The translations under genes and the position numbers were made by a program. Positions 1 to 13,300 of a DNA stretch of 64,000 nt are shown here, piece after piece. The DNA is taken from assembly GCA_029721435.1 (NCBI GenBank), contig CM056583.1, positions 88,365,620-88,429,619 of the forward strand, read 5' to 3'. Source of the DNA: Gymnothorax reevesii. Its lineage: Eukaryota > Chordata > Actinopteri > Anguilliformes > Muraenidae. The first letter of the stretch is position 1. Each line of letters begins with the position of its first letter. The notes under the pieces are model-generated. The model was not told the DNA's origin. It saw only the letters and a list, made by a program, of their open reading frames with translations, and made no database searches.

Positions 1-235
1 ACAGGATAACTCAAAGACATGAACAGTTTGGCACGAAATTAAATAAGATGATTGGAGGTCCAAGGATAAGTTGATTAAATTTTGGAAGTGATCCGGAACA
101 TGTGCGGAGTTGTAAATGTGGAAGAATAAAAGTATCTGTTGAACACAGACCTGTGTGATATTTCTGACTGGATAAGTTATGAACAGTTTGGCAAGAAATT
201 TGGCAGATAGTCCAAGGAAGAGTTGAAATCGATGG
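1..235 (+). repeat. Fragments of the same interspersed repeat as at 41.2-41.7 kb
   Basis: GATAACTCAAAGACATGAAC and GATTAAATTTTGGAAGTGAT resemble the 41.3-kb copy (AATAACTCAAAAAGTTATGA, GATTAAATTTTGG). ATGAACAGTTTGGCA recurs at 180. The window begins inside it. Confidence 0.5.
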
Positions 236-3200
236 AAAATACTGTATATTCTGAGACCAAAAGAACAGGCATATGGCGCGGCAGAGGTCTGCACTCCACT
301 TAGTGCCCTTCAGTTTTTTTTTAATTAATTGCTCTTCAGGCCAGAGAGAGGTTTCACCCTCTCAACCCACTTTGACAAAAATGGCTATGCATTCCATGAT
401 ATTTAAAAGCCCTATGTTTGTTTATCTTGTGAGATTTCAAGTAAGGAGGTAAGCCAAGGTAGAAATAAGTTTTAAATGATCAAAATCAAGACTGTGGTGA
501 ATCAATAAGCTGCTAATTAGGCATCTGAACACAGGTGTTCAAGTTCATTCCAAATGGCTTGCCTGAAACCAATCACAAAATGAGCACCTAACAGGTTTGA
601 CTCCTCAGAATTCTCTCATTGAAATCTTTGACACCAAATAAATGGTGAGGGCAAGTTTTAGAGAACACGTCCACAGTTTCAATGATTAAAAGTATATTGA
701 TCCTGCAATTTCAAGAGTCACAATCTTCCTGTCAATTCATTTGAAATAAAGTAATTCGTAATATAATACTATTTGAATGCGCAGCTCTGCAGCAATAACA
801 CAAATACTTATTTCTGACATATTGTGGCTTAAGTGTATAATCCATGAGCACGGAAAGCGCAGTTTAAACAACAAAAAAAAAAAAAACCCAACACCACAGA
901 CACACACACAGTTTGGGAACCCCTGCTCTGGAGAGACGAGACAAATAGTCGATTTTTTTTCCTCAGTGTGTATATTGGCTACCAAGACATAGATTTTCAG
1001 CTCACGTCTTACTTAAGAACACTTAAGGATTAGCTGAAATTAAACATCTCTCTCGTGCACTGATGTGCAGGTCATGCGTGCACTGATGTGTGTGTCTCAT
1101 GCATGTACAGAACACTAGCATTGGGCGTACAGATGCTGCCCATCACCTTCCATCGAGACAGCTCTGTTCAGAAAGGATGCATCATCACTGGGACTGAAGA
1201 GGGGGTATGGATTGACCGTCCCACAGTCCTCCTACAGGAACACGCAAGAGAATCAGTGAATCAATTACAATAATTCAGAAAATACACTCCAGTCTGTGTG
1301 CTTTCTTTTGAACTGGCATATGGAATGAGGGGCGATTAAATTAGGAAGTTGTACAACTCCTGTTACAGCTGCCTGTGAACTTGTAATACGAATTACAAAA
1401 AAAAAAAATAAAACCCAACAACCTTTTTTAATCATCTTCCTTTATGGGCTTAATATTTGTCATGAATGTTACATTTCTGTTGCAAAGATTAATTCTAAAA
1501 CAGGCGCATCAGTTACAGGCGCAGTCAGTCATAAACAAGACAGGGATGAAAAACACACACACAATTTTTGATCTACAAAACAAAAAATGACTTTCTTTCC
1601 AGAAAAAGAAGAGGAAGAAAAAAAAGGCATTCGCTTACATCATCACTATCATTAGTCAGGTCAGCTGCATGTCTGAATAAATCTTTCAGGAGGCCCATAG
1701 TGAAGGGTGGATCTGTAGACAGAGTGATGAAAAATTGAGATTTTTTTGCCCCAAGTTTCACATGATGCATAACATACACTTCAGTTTTCCTTCATGGCTT
1801 TTTGAATTTGAGCAAACAGTCCTGAACTCCTCCCTTTTTTGTGAATGTAACTACGTACTCATTTCACCCTTCCGCTGCCACAGATTTATTCAGAAAACGA
1901 TAGAACATTTTTCCACACTAACCTGAAAATTTTTATTTTTTTTTTAATATTTAATTGACACGAATAACCATGAGAATGCAAGTTAGTTGTCATTCCACAT
2001 TATTGATTATTTGATATATTGCAATATGATTAATCTGTAAACTGAAAAATGCGTTGTACCCATTTGCTCTTGTTCACATGGGAAATGGTGGCTTTACAGA
2101 ATTAGACAGTTTTAAGTGAATTGAAAGTCATCATTACATGCAGTCCAGGAAGGTTTTTCCTTCTCAATGGACAATCACAATGAGGACTTCAGGTAACACA
2201 AGAACACAATATAAGAGCTCACCCTGGAAAAGGGAGCAGATTGGCTCTCAGTTTACAATGTATCATTCTACAAAAATGAGATATGAGATATTATATAAGA
2301 AATATGAAATGCTATCTCACCTGTTGCTTTGCGTGAGTGTCTTTGTGTCTCTGGCTAGAGTTTTGGGAACGCGAAGGTAAATGAAGCCAGACACCCTATA
2401 AGGCCACTCCCATGTACTCGTCCTATTGGCCGAGTTCCAATTAATACCAGAACAATGTCATTACGAACGCAAACCTCTGCATTTTGTTTCATGACTCAGA
2501 CCAGCAGGATAGAGCCACATGGACTTGCTTAAAGCACGTAAACAAAAAGAAAATGGAAGAAAAATAAGCAAGGTTATGACTGGAAGTGTGCAGCGTAGCC
2601 CCCGAGCTCGGTGGTCGGACAGGTGCCATCGTTTCATTTTCATGCAGAATCTTAGTCCTGGGCGGTTCTTTAGCAGGCGTGGGTGTGGTGAATAGTTTTA
2701 CCTGAAACTTCCAGGTTAACCTGTTTGAGGATCTGTAGTGACAGCAAGGTGAGTAGTGATTTAAGCATTCACTGCAGAATCGTATGTAGAGGTGTGATCA
2801 AAACAGACAGAAGAACGACACAAGAATACAGCTGAATGTTAACATACCACTGGGCCAACATTTAGGTTTCCTTTTACAATGCAAGTGCCACCGGACAAGA
2901 TTCTTCAAGTAAGCAGTTAACAAATGTTTTTTTTTTTTTTTTTAAACGGACTAATGAAATCAGTGAGGTGACAGGTGCAGACTGAGTACACCTGGCCAGT
3001 AAAGCTCAACCATTTGTGGAAAACGAAGGTCCCTTATTATGTCACCTGGTGCACAGCTAATTAGTTATTACAAGCCATTTCAAAATCTTTTCCCTCTAGA
3101 CATCACATGGGGCAGTAACCAACCAGAGGCAAGAACAACTGATCACCTTCAGCCAAGCAGTCAATCAGATTTCTTTATTCTGGGTGGTCACTCCCCCTTG

Positions 3201-3779
3201 TGATGTCAGGTAGGGGAGACTTTGAACTGGCTCATAATAGCTAATTAGCCTTGCACCTGGTGGCATAATAGGGGCCTTTACCTGTGCTTCTATCAACCCA
3301 GTTTCATGCTGTGAATGATGAGAAAAGATGGCAGAGGTGCTGTTTGGTGGATCTGATGGTGATTGGTGCTCAAAAAACCTAGTCATACATTGCCCTGCCT
3401 ACCCTAACGATCATTCTAATTAGTAAAGTGTGCAGAACAAAATGCAGGCTCACTGATGCCGAACTGGGAGGGCTTATTTGTGGACAGCAGATTCACGATG
3501 AGCCGGAGTACTGGATCACCCCGCGCTGAAATTTAAAAGAAGTCCTGTAGTCCTCGCTGCATTTATTTTGACAGTGACAGTGCTTTAAAAATGTTGTTAT
3601 GCCTGTGTGGTCAGCTCAAGAGTGGAACTGTATCTTCATACGAAAGCATTGCCATCGAATCAAACAAGCAGGGGTGCACCGGAAAAAGCAAAAATGGTCA
3701 CTGTCCATTTATGGACTGCAGCATGTCTTGTACTATATTGGGAAAGGAAGCAGCTATTCGCCCTGCGGTGCGGTTTAGC
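236..3779. other. Downstream flank of tmc2 with no gene recognised
   Basis: AT-rich sequence with poly(A) and poly(T) runs (for example 872-886 and 2926-2943). The open frames are short, on both strands, and unlike known families. I see no exon series, RNA gene or clear transposon. Confidence 0.5.
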
Positions 3780-3985
3780 GCGAAAGATCAGAGAGGGGGG
3801 GCGGATTATAAAATGAAATCTCTTATCGGCCCAACTGCGGGGTAAATAGCAGAAGCGCTTCTCTTATCCGTCCCACGGCGGTACGAATAGCAGGACTGCA
3901 TCTCTTGTCCGCCCCGTTGCGGGGCAGATAGCCGATCTCTTTCCCCCAGTTCACCCTGCTGCGGTGCGAACCGCCTCTTCCATTG
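3780..3985. repeat. Degenerate ~50-bp GC-rich repeat
   Basis: Four diverged units of the type CTCTTATCcgyCCCA..GCGGgGtaAATAGCaGa, starting near 3820, 3867, 3911 and 3948. GC content is higher than in the flanks. Confidence 0.5.
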
Positions 3986-4156
3986 GGGAAAAGCTACAGT
4001 ATAGGTTTTGGTCATCATTCCTTTTAAATGAAAATCTCAAATATATTTTCTGCTGAACGTGTTAAAGGAGCTGTGCCATGTTACAGCGCACGCTGAGGAA
4101 AGCCATTCTCCTCCACTACAAGTCATAGGCTGCGTCCAAATAGTCTATTCGGCTTA

Positions 4157-5009
4157 CGCTGGGGACACAATACAAGATTTTCACAGTCTTTGCAGATTTT
4201 GAAAAGGCTTTGAGCACACGCTACACAGCTGGCTTCAGCAGATTCTAGTAAAGACTGGGGATCACATATTTAAGGACTGCAGCAGGTGAGGGATCACATA
4301 CTACACAACTGCGACCAGAGTCGGCTCAAAAAGTTCAAACTGAATTTCGGAGACTAAAGTAGGGCGGAGTCTGTTCACCTCACACACTTGCTGACTCCAG
4401 TTTGTACCACATCACACACTAATGCTACCCACACACCAGAACACTTAGAAAAGCCACTCAAAGACTATCAGCTCACATCTAAAGACTAGTGTTTAGAGTT
4501 TTTAGTCTCAGACTTAAGATTTTACAAAGACTGTGAATCTTGTAGGGTCACTATTCACAAGACTGCAACTACATTTTTTTGCTTTTTTCCCCCCATCATG
4601 CATGTTATTGACTGTCTGGTTTCCTGTTTCCACTTTTGTCAGTGCTCATCTATTGGTTGTTGATTGTGTTACGTCACTGTGACTTGCGATAATATTAAAC
4701 ACGTTTGATATGATCCGCAGGCCCAAGACTAGGGAAAGACTGGTACGAAATGCGGCCTCAGACAGCAGATTACCACTTTAAACTTAACGATTGAGATGAT
4801 GCGAGCGCGCCGAGACTCCAGTTGGACTCCTAAAGACTGTCAGTTTTTCGTCTGGGACTGTGAAAATCTTTGGAGTGAGCCCAGCATAACAGATTCTGCG
4901 CTGACTTGTCATGACGACTGGCCCCAACTAGAGCTGACTGGCGCAGACTAGCCCCAACCGCAAATTTTGGGTCAAATCTGGCCAAAAATCTTGTAGTGTG
5001 TCCCCAGCT
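4157..5009. mobile_element. Non-autonomous DNA element with TTA duplication (Harbinger-type)
   Basis: The ends are CGCTGGGGACACAATACAAG and, inverted, CTTGTAGTGTGTCCCCAGCT. TTA flanks both sides (4154-4156 and 5010-5012), matching the 3-bp TWA target of PIF/Harbinger. No coding capacity. It lies downstream of tmc2. Confidence 0.7.
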
Positions 5010-5012
5010 TTA

Positions 5013-6539
5013 GGAAAGCTTCTAACTCTTAGGAAACAATCCGGAAGTATTTATGTGGCAGCCATGATAAGCGTGTTCAGATTCTTTCAATGTACAGGAA
5101 AGGTGCTACAATGCTTCCTAAATTATCACCTTTAGCATAGGGTACACTGAACCATCTTTTTCGAAAAGAAAGAAGGAAATGCTATCCCGCAATTCCACGA
5201 TGACCGTCCATCCAGCCAAACACAAAAACAAACAAACATGTCGGGCAGGAGGCGGGTGATCACTGCGCCCAGTGTCAGTGCATTCAGATTATCTTATTAG
5301 CGCGGTTCTCTCCCTAAGCTGTGAAAGAGTCCCCTTTACACCTCTCCTTTATCTCATGACATTTTACACAGAGGTTAAAGAAAAGTAGTTAGGAATTAGA
5401 CGACAGGACATAAATTTTTAACTATTCGGACGCAGCTATGGTCTGATTCGATCCTTGCCAAATCCGTCGTCGTTTTAGCATTATATCTCTATAATTTTGT
5501 CACGCAGGCATTATGCTTTCTATATTAAGGAGTACTCTATGGAAATTCGAAGATTCGAAGAATTTGTGAGGGAAATGAAAAGTAGTTGTTGACACCTGTG
5601 TTTGTCCGCTACTTTGCCTTAATATTTATTAGCACCTTCCAAATCATTCACATAAGCGGCATGCCTCCAGTTTGGTAGGCCTGCCAGTCATTTTAATGTG
5701 AAAACGGCCATAAGTTTTGAGCCTGCGCAGTAATCGTGACACAGCTCCTGCAATGTTTTTTTCCCCCGGTATGCAGATCAGTGTGTAGGAGCAAAGTGGT
5801 CAAGAGTTACATGAGCAAATGATCACAGTTAAATATTTTTGTCATTTGGGGGTATTTCATTCAGCAGCATTCCCACCTTAATGTAGCTGGCTCACTGCAT
5901 TGAAGAAAACTGGGAACCACCTCATGATGGGTTTCCAGGTTTCAACTAACTCTGTAAACCTGCTCCATGACAACTCAGCCCTGCCCAGTGGTTGCCAGAA
6001 CCAGTGCTGCAGTTCCTGCTCGATGAACACAACAGCCAGCATTCACTGGAATGTCATCCTGCATGCTGGACCTGTTCTAGGTGGAAGTTCTCCTACAGTA
6101 ACTGATGGCAAACAGGTCACCACACCTGACTTCCCCGGTCCATCAGACTGGGCCTGTATCTCACCAGCTATGGGCTGGATTCCTGGGAGGGGCACTTGTG
6201 TTACAAGATATTTTTATATTCGTCTATTAGTCATTTTCTCAGTTAAGGTGGATTCAGTGTCATCCATGGTCACTCGCAGTGTTAAAAGTTTGCCCTCACA
6301 CTCCAGACAACATGGATCCTTTCAATCCACATCAAGTGTTTTATTTTTCTCAGGAGACATGACAGTAGTAGCATATCAAGTGAATTAAGACTGTCGGAAA
6401 AAACAAAACAATGTCACGTGATGCAGTAATATTGAGCAAAATCTTAAGCCTAATTTAACAAAAGTTTGGCAATCCATAATATTATGTGCATTACGCGTGC
6501 TTCATCATCATAGAGCACCAGTAATTAGAAATCGGTGAA
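5013..6539. other. Flank between a MITE and the tmc2 poly(A) site, no gene recognised
   Basis: A 162-codon plus-strand frame at 5900-6388 has no family resemblance, and I do not call it a gene. No repeats of note were seen. Confidence 0.5.
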
Positions 6540-6562
6540 AACTCAAAACATCATATTCAGTC

Positions 6563-6568
6563 TTTATT
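6563..6568 (-). terminator. Candidate poly(A) signal of tmc2
   Basis: AATAAA on the minus strand, about 560 nt beyond the stop codon, followed by a GT-rich stretch (GATGTTTTGAG) that could be the downstream element. Confidence 0.5.
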
Positions 6569-6719
6569 GGGGGATTTTGGGGGATGGCATTCAGTTACAA
6601 AAATGTATCCAAGCGGAGTTTTTAATTACCATTTTTAGCAAATGAGATTCTCCTCTGGACCAGGCTGGAAAAGAATGCCGGAGTGATGAAAACAACTCCA
6701 GCTGCACCATTTTGTATAT

Positions 6720-6993
6720 ATACACACACACATCTCTTTCGCAGACACACACACACCCACCCACAGATAAAGACACACACGCGCACACACACCTGCAGCA
6801 TACAGGCATGCGTTGTCTCAAACACACCGCTCCACACATTAGCAAGCGTTTAGTCTTGTGTGCACAATCATACATTCTATTTCTCACACAGACACACACA
6901 AATATACACGCACACAGACACGAACACAAACACACTCATACACATATACAGACACACACTGTTGCACACACAAAAATATGCTCACATATACAG

Positions 6994-7042
<49 letters not shown>

Positions 7043-7062
7043 CAAACAGACACACACACAGG
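6720..7062. repeat. (CA)n-rich microsatellite
   Basis: Imperfect ACAC-rich sequence with a pure run at about 6998-7034. It lies in the inferred tmc2 3' UTR and is read as UG repeats in the mRNA. It creates spurious long open frames on both strands. Confidence 0.9.
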
Positions 7063-7130
7063 CAAAGACAGAACTCATATGGCCCAGAGGTGCAGCCTCG
7101 GGCCCGGTTGAGTGGCAGAGTCTGTGTAAT

Positions 7131-7363
7131 TCAGTGTCTGGGGGGCCCTCCCCGCCCACGACCCCGCCCAGGCCCTGGCCCTGGTGCCTGCATGCTGTTC
7201 CCAGGGAGGGCCCCGGGCCCCCGCGGGCCAGGGGGGCGGGACACTGCCCCTCGGGGATTAGGTGCTGCCAGTGACACGTCTTTCTGTAGCTTCACCCCAG
7301 TGGCTGCGGCTCCTGGTTTCCCTGACACCTTAGCAGACTTTCCTCCAGGGTCCGTCTCGTTCT
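7131..7363 (-). CDS. tmc2: tmc2 coding exon 20 (stop codon)
   Basis: Completes the glutamate codon split by intron 19 and encodes a basic, then Pro/Gly/Arg-rich tail, ending [12 protein letters not shown] and TGA. Human TMC2 also ends in a short basic PPH, which supports the assignment. It is separated from exon 19 by a 9.3-kb intron, so transcript evidence would be useful. GC content is much higher than in the surroundings. Confidence 0.8.
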
Positions 7364-10300
7364 CTATAACAAGACGAGCAAAAACAAAAAGATGTTGGAG
7401 CTTAATCTCTGCTCTAACTCAGCTCTGTCTCTACCCTAAGGCTTTGTCGACTCTAATATATTTTTATTTTAAAACGCACAACTTTTGCTACATTGTTGCC
7501 TAGCGTCCACACTATTCTGGCATTTTATAACACCAGAAACTGAGACACTTGAAAACGCTGCAGACCATTGGCAGCTCGTGCTCTGGCAACAGAGGAAGCT
7601 CAACCCATCTCTTAAAAATAATGATTAGTCATTACTTGTTTTCAATCTTAATAAAATTGACTTTTCTTTACTCCAAAAACCCTAAGGACCATCCAGTGTT
7701 GCCAGTTCTCCTTATTAAGTCAAAATGAGCACTAATAGCACAAAATAGCCTAATTCTTGACCTGTTTTTAATCATTCATTTAAATTACCATTACAGAAAC
7801 TCCAAGAACTCTCCACATAATCAGGTGAGACCAGTTTTCATTAATAACGCATATCTGTAAACTCTTACGCATTCGGTGTGGGTTTTAATGGCATATTTAC
7901 ATTCTCCTGCTGTAAGAGATTCTAACATGGAATCAAAGTCCTGATGCATGGAGGTTTATCAGACTGATTGTGTGATAAAATAAGATCATTGGAAGCAGTG
8001 GAATTGAATAAAGACGTTTCAAATGATCTGATTTCATTTAAACAATTAAAACAAAAATGAAACGCATGCATTGCTTCCAACCCCTGAGTAAAGAAAAGCG
8101 TGAGAAGTCCGGAGTCATAATTGGTTTCCAATTTCTAGTGGTGAAATCCACTGTAAGGCATGTGAAACTGATAAACCTCCAGTGCACAAGGACTTCATTT
8201 CTTTGTCATGATTTGTAGCATTTTAAATTCAAGTCATGTGCTCCACACATGAACTCAGCCAACTGATTTTACCCTTTTATTTTGGATTTGCTTTTTCCTT
8301 GTATTTCACTGAGAGGGGTTTTCCCCCTCATCTACTCCTTTGCCCCTCCTAAAATTTTACTCAGGCTCTCAGCTGGGTCTTTTGCCACTTTCGTTCTCCA
8401 TCTATCTTGAGCAGATACACCCCTGACCACTGCTCTGGCAGCAGCGGGTCAATGGAGTGGGACTCGTGGGATTGTTCTTGGCTTCCCGGTTTTAAGCTGC
8501 TTTCACACCGGATGCGAAACAAATTTTTCGCACAACAGATTACATTCAAAGTCGATGCTTGACCAAAGTCACTCCAGACGCAAACACGCGCATTTTGCAT
8601 TGACTTTGAATGTAATCTGTTGTGCGAAAAATTCTTTTCGCATCTGGTGTGAAAGCAGCTTTATTGGTATGTCTCTTGTCCCAAATCATCATTACATTCA
8701 CCTGCTGACGTCAGCCGTTTTGGATCACATCCACAAATTCTTAACCTGACTACTAGTCCTAAATTACCTCTGTTCCAACTTTTTTTGAAATGCATTGCAG
8801 GCCTGAATGGCAAGAATAGATTTAGACACTAACTGGCCAAAAAAGGTAGCCACCTGGATTTAACTATGCAAATAGGTAAGAGCCTTCCATTGGATATCTA
8901 GAGGCGCTCGTAGAGTGCAAACCTCCGCCAAGGCAGCACAATCCAAATCTTCATGAGTGGGAGCAAAGTTGAGTTATCACGCGTCATACGATTACAAGAT
9001 GGCTGCCGTGGCGGCCATATTGTTTCATTCATCACGGTGAAAATCAATAGGGTCTTGTAGATTTCTTGTGGACGTTGTAGAGTGGGATTTCTTGTAGACG
9101 TTCACACTTGCAGTAATAGGGCCAGATTCGTCAAGCCAATGCATGCATGTCGGAATGCGATGAGCTTCGTGCAGCTTCACAATAGAACACAATCAAGGAT
9201 ACACAGATATGAACAAGAAAAATACTGCAAAATAAAAAAAATTAAAAAACTGTTGAATTCAAGTCAAAGCCGGAGTCCAGGTCTTGGAACTAAACGCTAT
9301 AAATCGCAATTATATTAGCTAACGTTCGACTGTGCGTGGTTATTGGCGGAAGTTCAGTCATCAACATTTTGAACTTTGACCCGTCATTCTCGGAGATCAT
9401 TTCCGCCTTGCAATACGCCGTATTGGATATCGGGACGCTCCAACAGGAGCGATGTGATATACAATACGGCACATCGCCAAGCGGATATGATGGCAGAAAA
9501 TCACGGGTCAAATGTTGATGAGTGAACTTCCACTCATATCCGCGCACGGTAGAACGCTAGCTAATATAATGGTGATTTATAGCGTTTCTTTCCAAAACGT
9601 GAACTCCAACTTTGACTTGTTTGTAGCGTTTATTTGAATTTTGCGGTATTTTCATGTTCATATATGTGTATCCTCGATGGTATTCCACTGCGAAGCTTCG
9701 CAATGCTCATCGTATTTCGTCATGAATGCATTCACTTGGCGAAGCTGGTGTTATTACCGGCAGTGCGGACGTTGACAAGAAAATCCCCTTCCTTCATCTC
9801 ATCTCCCGATTTACAACAGTTTTGTAAATCAAAGTGGACAAAGTGTAAATTGTGAATAAAATCAAAACGTAATGACTTTCAAATCACATCAGCCAGTATT
9901 TTATTCACAATAGAACAGAAATAACATAGCAAATGTCGAAACCGAGAAATTTTAAAATTTTATCCATAAAATGAGCTCATTTCAAATTTGATGGCTGTTA
10001 CAGGTCTCAAAAAAGTTTAGACAGGGGCCTGTTTATCATTGCGTAGCATCCCATCTTCTTTTTAACAGAGTGGAGGCATCTGGGCATTGAGGAAACAAGT
10101 TTCTTGAGTTTAGCCATTGGAATTTGATCCCACTCTTGTTTAATACAGGCTTCCAGCTGCTGGAGAGTTTTGGGTCTCCTTTGATGGACTTTTTGTTTAA
10201 TTATGTGCCAAATGTTCTCAATCGGTGAAAGATTAGGACTGCAGGCAGGCCAGTTCAGCACACAGACTCTTCTACTATGAAGCCATGCTGTTGTAATAGC

Positions 10301-13300
10301 TGCAGTATGTGGTTTTGCATTGTCCTGCTGAAATACACAAGGCCTTCCCTGGAATAGATGTCATCTGGAGGGGAGCGTATGTTGCTCTACAACCTTTATA
10401 TACCTTTCAGCATTCATGATGCTTTTTAAAACATGTATGTGTCCCACACCATATGCACTAATGCATCCCCATACCATCAGAGATGCTGGCTTTTGAACTG
10501 AATGCTGATAACAGGAGGGGTGGTCTTTCTCCTCTTTAGCCCAGAAGACACAAAGCCCATGATCTCCAACAAGAATGTCAAATTGGGACTCGTCTGACCA
10601 CAGGACACTTTGCCACTTCCCTACAGTCCATTTTAAATGAGCCTCGGCCCACAGAACAAGATGGTGCCTCTGGATCATGCTCAACAATGGCTTCCTTTTT
10701 GCAGGAGTTTTAGGTGGCACCTGTGAATGGCACGGCAGACTGTGTTTACAGACAGTATTCCTGGGCCCATTTAGTTATTTCAAAAATCATGCCGGTGAGT
10801 GATGCAGTGGCGCCTGAGGGCCCGAAGATCACAGGCATCCAGTAAAGGTCTTCGGACTTGTCCCTTGCGCGCAGAGAATTTTCCAGTTTCTCTGAATCTT
10901 TTGTTGATGTTATGCACTGTCAATGATGACACCTTCAAAGCCTTTGCAAATTTGACGTTGAGGAACATTGTTTTTCAAGTATTCCACAATTTTTTTTACG
11001 GAAGCCTTCACAGGTTGGAGAGCCTCTGGCCATATTTACTTCTGAGAGACTCAGCCTCTCTAAGACATCCCTTTTATGGCCAATCATGTTACGCACCTGA
11101 TGCCAGTTAACTTAATTACTTGCTAAATGTTCTTTCAGCTGATTCTCTTATACCTGTATATTAATTGCTTTTTCTGCCCTTTTTTGCCTGTGTCCCAACT
11201 TTTTTGAGACCTGTTGCAGCCAGAAAATTTGAAATCAGCTCATTTTGTGGATAAAAATGTAAAATGTCTCAGTTTCCACATTTGAAATGTTATCTATGTT
11301 CTATTGTAAATAACACATTGACTCATGAGATCTGAAAGTCATTGCATTTTGATTTTATTCACAATTTACAGTTCGTCCCAACTATTTCGGAATTGGGGTT
11401 GTAGGTACATCATTACCTCATACAGTTTGATGGAGAGGGAGCTCCTGTTTACCTTAACTGATTAAAGTAATTTCCTTTGTTTTGGAGTTTTCAGCAAGGG
11501 CGACCATTCTACCTATAGTGAGCACCACCATTTATTGGACCGTGGTCATTTATTATTGTGGTTCTGAATTTTATAGCACTTTTAGTTTAAAATAATACAT
11601 TGACATTGAGTCTGAAGTGCAGACTGACTACTTTAAAGTCACAATGTTCTCATCCATATCAGATGAACTGCTATGAAATGACAGCATCTTTTGTACAAAG
11701 TCACTTCATTTTCTGGCGCCTCAAATAAATATTAGACAATATGGTATGGTACCATGGTATAGACAAAAGTAATTATTTGTAATGCTTGCTTGCTTATCCT
11801 TGGCATGCAATAAGTGCTTGAAGCCTGTGATGTACAGACATCACCAGACATTGGGCATATCTCTGGTGATGCTACACCAACCCTTTGCAACAGCCATCTT
11901 CCATTCCTGCTGGTTTGGCGACTTTTTGACTTGTCTTCAGCATGTAAATGCATGTTCAATGGGCATTCAGAACCAGTGATTTGCTGAGCCAACAGAACCA
12001 AATTAAGAAGAAATGTGTCACAGTTCAATAATATATGGTGCTCACTGTACTGTATCGCATCAGTGGCGGTTCTAGACAAATTTCAGTGGGGGGGGGCCCA
12101 GGTGGGGCCAGTATTTAATCAGGGGGGCACATTAAAAACAATAATGACGGCCCTAGACATGTTCCTGCAGCTGAGACGTGCTGCAACACCACTCACTCCC
12201 TGCCTCTCTAAACTCTCCTGTGTGAATTAAGGCAAAAAGCCCAAAAATACTTTTCAAAAGCAATAACAATGATATTAAAGCAATAAAAACTTCTATTTTT
12301 CTTTAGCCTATAAAATCATGCTGAAATTTTTTCATGAAGAAAAAATGCATTGACTGATGGCCATCAAAAATAGAAAATAAAATACAACATAATATGTGAA
12401 GTATCAGACAAATCAAATGACTTATGGCCTTAAGAATGGGCAACTTGTTCTTAGAAAACAGAACTCCTCATCAGTTATTGGGCCGATCAGAACCACAGCA
12501 CACAAGTAACATTTGTACAAACTCGTCTGTATTCATGGCCACTGACTTGAGAGTCCAGTCTTCACACTTATTTACAAAATATGCTGCCAGAGCCTGAATA
12601 CAGCAGCTCACACAGGTGTGCAGGTCATGCTGACTTTAATTAGTGACGGACAGAGATACGGTACTTAGAAGGTTCTGGTAATTGAGGAGTGATAGTTCTT
12701 CAAACATAAATCAAAATTACGAATATACAGTATACAGTAGGCTATCTGTGGATTGACGCTAGATTTGAAAAGGTGTTTATTCATACAAATGTAACAAAAT
12801 AGTACTAACAAAACAACTGGTTCTAGTTACTTGTGATCACAATGAAATAAGTAAACAACATAATCATAAAACAAACATATATATACTCTCCATTCTCTCA
12901 GACACAATGTGCCATTTCCATTTATGGAAGCCAATATTACTGTGGAATGATTGATTGAAAATATGAATTGGAAAAATGCTGCGGTCAACTGAAATACTAT
13001 CATAGGCCTGTGAACTGCACTAATACTAGGCAAATATTGCCATATTTTGCAATTTATTTGGTTTCCTGTAATTCAATATTTTTTTTTTGTACTCAGGCAA
13101 AAAAGGAGGTGATATCCCTTCCTCGTTTCATGACAGTCTTAGAAGAAGAAAAAAAATGTGTAGCGATGCAAACATCTCATCTCACAAATAACCATCCCTA
13201 CTTAGCACGGGCAGATAGGCTACTGTTGATTACTTTACTTCGTACCCTATTATTTTAAAAAATGGAACAGCCTGGTCAGATGAGGTTAGTGGTTAACATC

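Larger units (their letters stand above)
6540..7130 (-). other. tmc2: Inferred 3' untranslated region of tmc2
   Basis: Runs from the stop codon to just past the AATAAA on the minus strand. Most of it is a TG-rich microsatellite in the transcript sense. The end is inferred from the poly(A) signal only. Confidence 0.55.

Noticed and set aside
5900..6388. 162-codon plus-strand open frame
   Set aside because: No family resemblance, domain or splice context. Length is compatible with chance.
6591..7503. Thr/His-rich and Cys/Val-rich frames on both strands
   Set aside because: Translations of the CA microsatellite. Only the minus-strand part 7131-7363 is a real exon.
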